NCBI RefSeq assembly: GCF_000006565.2
Contig: NC_031473.1
Location: forward strand, 3,202,134 to 3,266,133
Reading direction: 5' to 3'
Length of the DNA stretch: 64,000 nt
From: Toxoplasma gondii ME49
Lineage: Eukaryota; Apicomplexa; Conoidasida; Eucoccidiorida; Sarcocystidae
Part shown: positions 58,201 to 64,000 of the stretch, piece after piece
Numbering within the stretch: the stretch's first letter is position 1
How the letters are laid out: each line of letters opens with the position of its first letter
Notes under the pieces: model-generated
The model's database searches: none
Told to the model about the DNA's origin: nothing
Seen by the model: the letters and a program-made list of their open reading frames with translations, nothing else
Made by a program: the position numbers and the translations under genes

Positions 58201-61200
58201 AATCACCAAAGTAGTCTGTTTCTGTGTGTTGTAGGCGCTGTTGGTGAACTTCCAGTTGCCGAACATCCCAGGAAATTGCCTGACCGCGCTGTTCGACGGT
58301 CACGGAGGCTCTGAAGTCTCGTTTTTTGTTGCGCACAACGCTCCGCAGTTTTTCGGTAGGACATCAGACACTGTTGGCACGACGGAAACGAGGTCTGCTT
58401 TGACAGCACGTGTTCGTCTGGAGGTGCACCTCGTTGCGTTTTCTTGTGGCATGGAAAGCTCGTTTTTATGGTAGTCCGTTGCGCTGACACTTGCGCGAAG
58501 GTCTACGGACACGGTTGGAGGTGGCTCTCTTTCCGTCAAGAGAACACCTATGAGGGGCGGTAGCCTACTGGGTTTCTCTTGGTGTTCTGTGTGGGTCTTC
58601 CTTTTCCTCGGCTTTGCTGCTTCCATTATCGTGACGAAAAAGACAACGAACACCCTGCCGGTGGACTAGCCGGCGTCGTAGCATGACCGTTCCAGAATCA
58701 GCAGCCGTTGGTACCTGCGTCTCCATGAATTCAAGAGCCCCTTTTGAAATGTTGTATACCCTGGACACAAATCCCCGCCCAAAAATAGAAAGTCGTGTGT
58801 GACGCGCAATTCATATTCTGCGAGCAACGAGGTTGTACGTTGTGTCGTGTCTAGTGCCTTCGAACATTTTTTTCTCCAGAAAAGCTGACGAATCTAGAGC
58901 CACAGACGATCGAGAACGCAATCAAATCTTTGGACTCTGCGGTGATCAAGTTACCGGAGCTTCGTCATGCAGGGACAACAGGTTTGTGCTTTTTGTGAGA
59001 ATCTCTTGGAGTCCTCACTGGAGTTACGGCAGCTCTCTGCGAGTCGCTCAAGTGTTAAGCGAAAGGGCGCGAAGATTTTCTGGAGTGGACACCGAAGTGA
59101 AAGAAGCAAGACAGTTGCTGGGACTCGCTGATGGCGGACCCTTACAGTTCAGTGGCAGGAGGTACAACCAAGACACTTTCATAGATGCGATCACTTCCCT
59201 CTCCATGTGGCTGGGCGTTTGTTGTCGGTTTCTCGCCACTCAGTCTTGGCGTTCCTTAGGTTGTCTTAGTTTCACTGTGCCCTGTATTCTGCCTCGCACG
59301 CGTCTGCTGTCTCGAGTGTGGCTGCCTGTGATCAGGTGTCTTCGTCTTCATTGAGCGTCTGCACACACCTAAGAAGGTCCTTGCAGTGGGCCGCGAAATT
59401 CATCCCCTTTTGGATCAAGTCGAAGAGAACGACGAGGAAGAGATCCGATTTCAGCCTCTGGAGAACCTCATTTGCGAGGACGAGGCGCTGCTGGCATCGC
59501 GGCTCAACTTGCCCGCCAAGGACTGTCCAGCGCCACCGAAAAACAGAGTCATCACCATTGGAGAAGACAAAAAATTGTTCCAGCTGACTGTCGCGAACGT
59601 TGGTAAGGAACGCCATCTTCGCCTGTCTTGTCTTGAACCTCGACGAGCTTTCCAGTGAAGTTCCTTTGCGCTGTCGCGGACAACGGCTACACGTCCTTAG
59701 GAAAGCGTCGTGGGAGGGAAGCCTCTCGCTCGTGAGATCGGGCATTGCGGTCCTTTTGTGGCGATGTATGCTCGCAAACCGCGACGAACAAACACGGGGA
59801 CTGTCCCTTGTGGTTGGAGCTCTGTTCGCGCTCGTATTTGCATTCTTCAAAGCACGGAAAAAAAGCACAAAATGCCTGCTGCAGTTTGCGGTATGATGCT
59901 CTATGTCAGGTGACTCGCGAGCCATGCTCATCCACGAGGATGGAACCTACACGCGACTGTCGAGGGACCACACGCCCAGCGCTGCGGGCGAACAGCCGAG
60001 AATTGAGAAGGCGGGCGGTTTTGTCGAGTACAGCGACACATTCCGCGTCAACGGCGAGCTGTCCGTTTCGAGAGCGTTCGGCGATAGAGTAAGGCGTCAA
60101 TCAAAACGGGAAAGTGGGGTGGCAAGAAAGTGGAACTCCGGTCACGTGGCCTGCGAGAATTGCAGCTGAAGAACGGCAGTTCGGCCACTGCAGTCAAAGG
60201 AGGAGCGGCGGGAAGCCGAATGGCACAGACAGGAGGCCCAGTGAAGTGTTCAAAGAGAAAATCTTCTCAGGGTCGTGTGGAACAGACAAGAATAAGAATG
60301 GATCTGAACCTGGAGTCATAGTCAGTATTCTGCGTCTGTGTTTATTCGACTTGAGTTATAAGAATGTAGACGCGTAAGATAACTGAAGATAACGGCATGG
60401 TCTTGAGTGTACCAGTACACGGTGTAAACAAAGGACTCCTCGGCTTAAACTGATGTGCGAATGGGCAGGACAGGGGGTCGACCTGCAGCTCGGTTTCACG
60501 GGTATGTGTCGCCTTTTCAAAGCCAGCACACTCAGTGCCGCGAATTCTTGCTCAGGGACAGGAGAGCTGGGAAGCTGTGCTTTTCGGATTCGGTATGTGG
60601 AGAGATCAGCATGCCACAGAGTCAGTCCACAGGAAGAGCACAAGGCTGAGACCTTTTTCAAGGATTCGGCGCATGTTCCATTTCTGGAGGCGTGGATGAC
60701 AACCTATTTCGACTACCTGCCCATAAGAGTGTTGATGTGGATGCCCACTGGCCTCGTTAGGTCTAACTATGCCTGCACGCAAAACTGTGTTCACGAGTCT
60801 CCAGTTGTATGTATATGTGACAGCGGATACGCATGTAGCTGTTTGTGCGTTGTTCCTATCGATATGTGCTGATGCCTTCGGTCACGTCTGCTTCTGTGTT
60901 TTCTTCAGGAAATGAAGGCGAATCCCTACCTTTTTGCCGATGGCCAGATCATAACGGCAATACCGGAGATTCGAACCTTCTATGCCAAACCCTCTGATCT
61001 GCTTCTTCTCGCCTGTGATGGTACGTGGCTCAGGTCACTGTGAAGCACCCTTGAGTTGACGTTTTGTGGAGTGTCCTAAAGCCTAAAAAGTCGGACACTC
61101 ATCGACTTTTCAAGGGCAGCGGTGATGAGGTAGTTTCGATACATTCCAGAGGATGGAAAGGTCTCTTTTTTGTTTTGTCTGAAATTCGCAGGTCTCTTTG

Positions 61201-61475
61201 AAGGGGAAAACATGACTCCGGGTTTCATTGCACGATACATTCACGAACGAAGAAGAACAATCAAACACGATGACGACTACGAACATCTCGTGTCGTCGCT
61301 GCTCGACGAAGCATACATCCGAGGATCCGAGGACAACATAAGCGCAATTCTTACGCGTGTGCGCGAGCCTTACTCCACGCATGCCTCCCAGGGGTTCTCA
61401 ATCGTCAATGGAGCAGGTCGGCAACAGGCACGAGATGAGACGTTTATAGCTGTGTTTGATTGCTCTTTTTTTTAG
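55241..61475 (+). CDS. putatively secreted PP2C (PPM) protein phosphatase with Lys/Ser/Arg repeat domain (7 exons)
   Basis: This metal-dependent Ser/Thr phosphatase has 1191 residues in exons 55241-57751, 58235-58355, 58880-58981, 59336-59602, 59910-60088, 60909-61020 and 61192-61475; all phases agree. The ATG at 55241 begins a good signal peptide (LAIPRLLAVLLLLGLWHG, cleavage near 39), while an upstream in-frame ATG at 55124 would bury it. Next come an acidic region, Lys/Ser/Arg-rich 44-residue repeats (237-588), an Ala/Glu/Gln/Thr repeat (729-760), then the PP2C domain from about 825. Motifs are RRPTDED (835-837), FDGHGG (Asp858), GTTGVFVFIE, ANVGDSRA (1001-1004), LSRDHTP, SVSRAFGD, LLLACDG (Asp1097) and SEDNISAIL (Asp1145). 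The expected metal-binding aspartates are all present, so it should be active. About 65 residues are inserted between GTTGVFVFIE and ANVGDSRA. A secreted PP2C in a coccidian could act in the vacuole or host cell; this is an inference. A further 3' exon is possible. Confidence 0.92.
55949..57004 (+). repeat. 132-bp tandem repeat encoding 44-residue Lys/Ser/Arg units
   Basis: Units begin at 55949, 56081, 56213, 56345, 56477, 56609, 56741 and 56873, an exact 132-base period. Each starts with a Ser-Ile-Ala-Ser-like motif and includes a Arg-Asp-Gly-Asp segment and an RRS-rich segment. Units 3 to 5 (TTK ending) resemble each other most, and units 6 and 7 (SEESSTSED type) form a second subtype. The last unit is degenerate. 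A weakly similar 43-residue unit precedes the array at 55820. The array lies in frame in the first exon of the PP2C gene. Confidence 0.95.
57425..57520 (+). repeat. 24-bp tandem repeat encoding AETQAETA units
   Basis: Four consecutive, almost identical 24-base units (gccgagacacaggccgarac plus agcg) encode an alternating Ala-Glu-Thr/Gln octapeptide in the PP2C gene. Such near-identical short units imply recent expansion and probable length variation between strains. Confidence 0.95.
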
Positions 61476-64000
61476 TCATCACACAAGAATAGCTTAGATC
61501 GTATGCGGCTTCTAGACTTCGTTTCAGGATGAAAAGGCGCCGAGACACGCAGCAAAAGGCTCGAGAGGGTAAACGTGAAATCAGCTTGTTGGGTGTAAAA
61601 AGTCCTTTCGCGCAACGAAGAAAAGTAACGGACATATGCAGCCGTTTTGTGATATTTATTTGTTTGGTATTCTTTACAGGGATGTTGCTCCAGAGTGGGC
61701 GCGGCAGCTACGCTCTCGCGACGGAAGGGGATTCTGCGACCGAAAGCGTGGAAGACTAACGGGTGTCGTGAAAGCGCTCGGACGCGCGTATCACGAAGGC
61801 AACAGACGATGTGTTTGCAAGCCGGGGACCGGCGATGCTCACGTTGCCATCTAGAATGGAGAGGCCCTTATGCGTGTCTTTGCGGCAAGGAGTTCAAATG
61901 GAGAATGTTCTGCGCTTCCCTGGCATCGTTATGTCTATTTGCATACGAGAACGCCACCTCTGGTTTTTGTGAATGGACAACATAAAATGGCGAGGCAAGC
62001 GACGGTGTGAACTTAGAAGGTTGTACGCTGGATACCCTGTTCCTTCGTCGGTTGTGTGTCGGAAACAGAACGACGGAAGCGAGCAAGATGCAGGCGACGG
62101 AGAAGCAGCCTTGTTTGTCGGCAGACAGGCTGGGTTCCACTCACGGGCTCGCTCGGCTTCCAGGCACGGCGTTCTGGAAGAAAAACAGGAACAGGCGCAC
62201 AGTTGATTTTGATGGTCTCTCTTGCCCAGGACAGCATCGCAATGACTACTGGATACCTTTGTTGAAACGGCGCCTTTCGTTTGTGTGGTCCACGGTGGAA
62301 CTGGGACTGGGGAAACTTAGATCTCAATTCGTTTTCGGATACTCATGTGATTCCCCTGTCTCAAGTTTTCAAAAGCCGGTCCCTCTCTGTGGACTCCGGC
62401 GCGCCGCAATAGGGCGTACTCGTAGAGAAGTGCAGACAAGGGCATGTGGGAGTCTTTTTACTTCTGTCATTTTGTGTGGTGGATGCAAGTGTGGGCACCG
62501 TTCGCTAGGGAAATCTGAACGATGATTTGTTGATCATCGGGCCAGGCTGTCGCTCGCAGCCCTGTTCACCTGGAACGTTTGCTTGCCAGGTGACTCGCTC
62601 CCGACTGACAGTGAAGTCGATCGTGCTGTGGGTGAAGCGTCTGTTCGTCTGCCTTTCGACTTCCGTCGGAAACGGCACAAGCTATTGCAGTGTTTAACGT
62701 AGTTCCATCCAAAGCCAGCGGCGCGTTAATATATTTGTCATCAAAATGTCAATGAAATATCAGTAACGATGAAACTTAATTTATTAGCATAACAACACAG
62801 AAGAATAAGCCGCCGTACGTTTAAACTTCACAGTGAATACACTTTAATGTTACAACTTCCTTCAGACAATGGGAGCGAAGATAATTGAGGATGGAACTCC
62901 ATTCATGGAACTCGGAAAAAGCTTTCGCGCTACCTGCAGTGCCTGTCGAGTCGCTCAAGGAAGTTGTGATGCCGCTCATGATTCAAGGGATGTAAAGGTG
63001 TCTTCGTTCATTCGATGAGTTCTACCAATGTGAACACATATTATCATCGAATATAACAGCATGCTCCTGAATGCAACGGAACACTCTGCAAACACAGGAC
63101 TCCTTGAGCCACAGAGAATAGTCAAGTAGGTGCAAACCATACAAGGGCCAATTATGTCCATCGTTGCTTCCAAGTCGATACTTGGTACATGACTGGTACT
63201 TTCTCGGATGTGCGATTTAAAAGTATTTCCATCCCAAACCGGAGTTGGTTAGCATTTTAGCCATCCATTATTAATCTAGGTTTACCTTTTGAGATTCATC
63301 AGTAATTCACGAACCGAAGTGTAATTAGCAGGCGGGGGAGTATCTGGGTGTCGGTGCTATCTTGGGATTCTGTAATCAGAATTTGCATAGATCTTTCAGT
63401 CAGACACTTACCAGTGAACTGTATAACTTTATGTAAGTGCAAGGGTACATCATCTAAGATATTTTTGTGGCCATTCACAATTTTACATCTACATTTTGTC
63501 TAGGCAGTGTGGATAATGATCCATATCGCATCCCGTCTGTAGATTTTATAACGGTCTTACGGTAAGATGGAGAAAACGCATCAGATGAAAGTGGTCGTTT
63601 TTATCATGGATTGCATCAGCACCTGCATGTCGGCTACCTTACTACCGGATCGGCTCTGTGCTTACACTAAATCAACATTGTTTATGGCTACAGCTTCCGT
63701 GCAAACATTAATACTGTTAAAGAGACACCGGTCGTCACTCAAATGAAGGTTTTCTCCTTGCCTTGCCGGTGAGCAAACCGGGTTCCTGGGTTGATATATG
63801 TCCTAAATGTCGAGGAACATCTCTGTCGATAGCGCAGAAGTTCTACTCTGGTCACGTGGGCTGCCTCTTGCAAGGAGAAGTGTAATTTGCGGGCGTCGCC
63901 AAGCTAGACATACCAAATACGAGAAAAAGCGACAAGCGTGGCACGAAAGGTAGAATGTAACGCAACTGCAGATGATATGAAATATTGGTTTAGCGTAGTT
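61476..64000. other. right-edge stretch downstream of PP2C, no gene resolved
   Basis: The first part is probably the PP2C 3' UTR. An alternative terminal exon could begin after the acceptor at 61679. An open frame at 62007-62525 (+) has no recognisable domain. From about 62700 to the end the sequence is visibly richer in A+T than the rest of the window and has no long open frame. I see no gene, RNA or clear repeat. Confidence 0.5.

Overview
The window looks like nuclear DNA of a cyst-forming coccidian, Toxoplasma gondii or a very close relative. The genes are spliced with GT-AG introns of a few hundred bases, the exons are richer in G+C than the DNA between them, and long (TA)n runs recur in introns and spacers. 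The two-exon, 462-residue nucleoside transporter at 48771-50479 has the length of the Toxoplasma adenosine transporter. The species call is an inference, since no database was searched.

Layout from left to right: an incompletely resolved, cysteine-containing membrane-protein-like gene (-, 1368 to at least 3757); VMP1-like autophagy/ER scramblase (+, 6172-7683); the splicing factor cactin (-, 8 exons, 11274-16239); the coatomer epsilon subunit (-, 9 exons, 19228-24549); a single-exon DA1-like zinc metallopeptidase (+, 28141-29958); an 8-exon gene fusing a cysteine dioxygenase domain to a degenerate PLP decarboxylase fold (+, 31719-39346); the rRNA-processing protein RRP36 (-, 41187-42164); an RsuA-type pseudouridine synthase, probably organellar (+, 4 exons, 43393-46776); an equilibrative nucleoside transporter (-, 48771-50479); and a signal-peptide-bearing PP2C phosphatase with a long Lys/Ser/Arg repeat domain (+, 7 exons, 55241-61475). 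Exon models were built by hand from ORF frames and GT/AG sites. In every complete model all phases are consistent.

There is no operon logic, as expected for a eukaryote. Most genes are unrelated housekeeping genes for membrane traffic (VMP1, epsilon-COP), RNA processing (cactin, RRP36, pseudouridine synthase) and purine salvage (nucleoside transporter). Three loci stand out. The first is the cysteine dioxygenase fused to a group II decarboxylase fold. That pairing would make hypotaurine if both halves worked, but here the PLP lysine, the PLP-stacking histidine and the phosphate-binding glycines of the decarboxylase half are all replaced. The second is the intronless DA1-type peptidase immediately upstream of it. 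The third is the putatively secreted PP2C with 132-bp tandem repeats.

The remaining spacers (3.8-5.9, 7.8-11.3, 16.2-19.2, 24.6-28.1, 30.0-31.7, 39.3-41.2, 46.8-48.8, 50.5-55.2 and 61.5-64.0 kb) show no gene I can support. They probably hold UTRs and promoters. I identified no tRNA, rRNA, CRISPR array or intact transposon.
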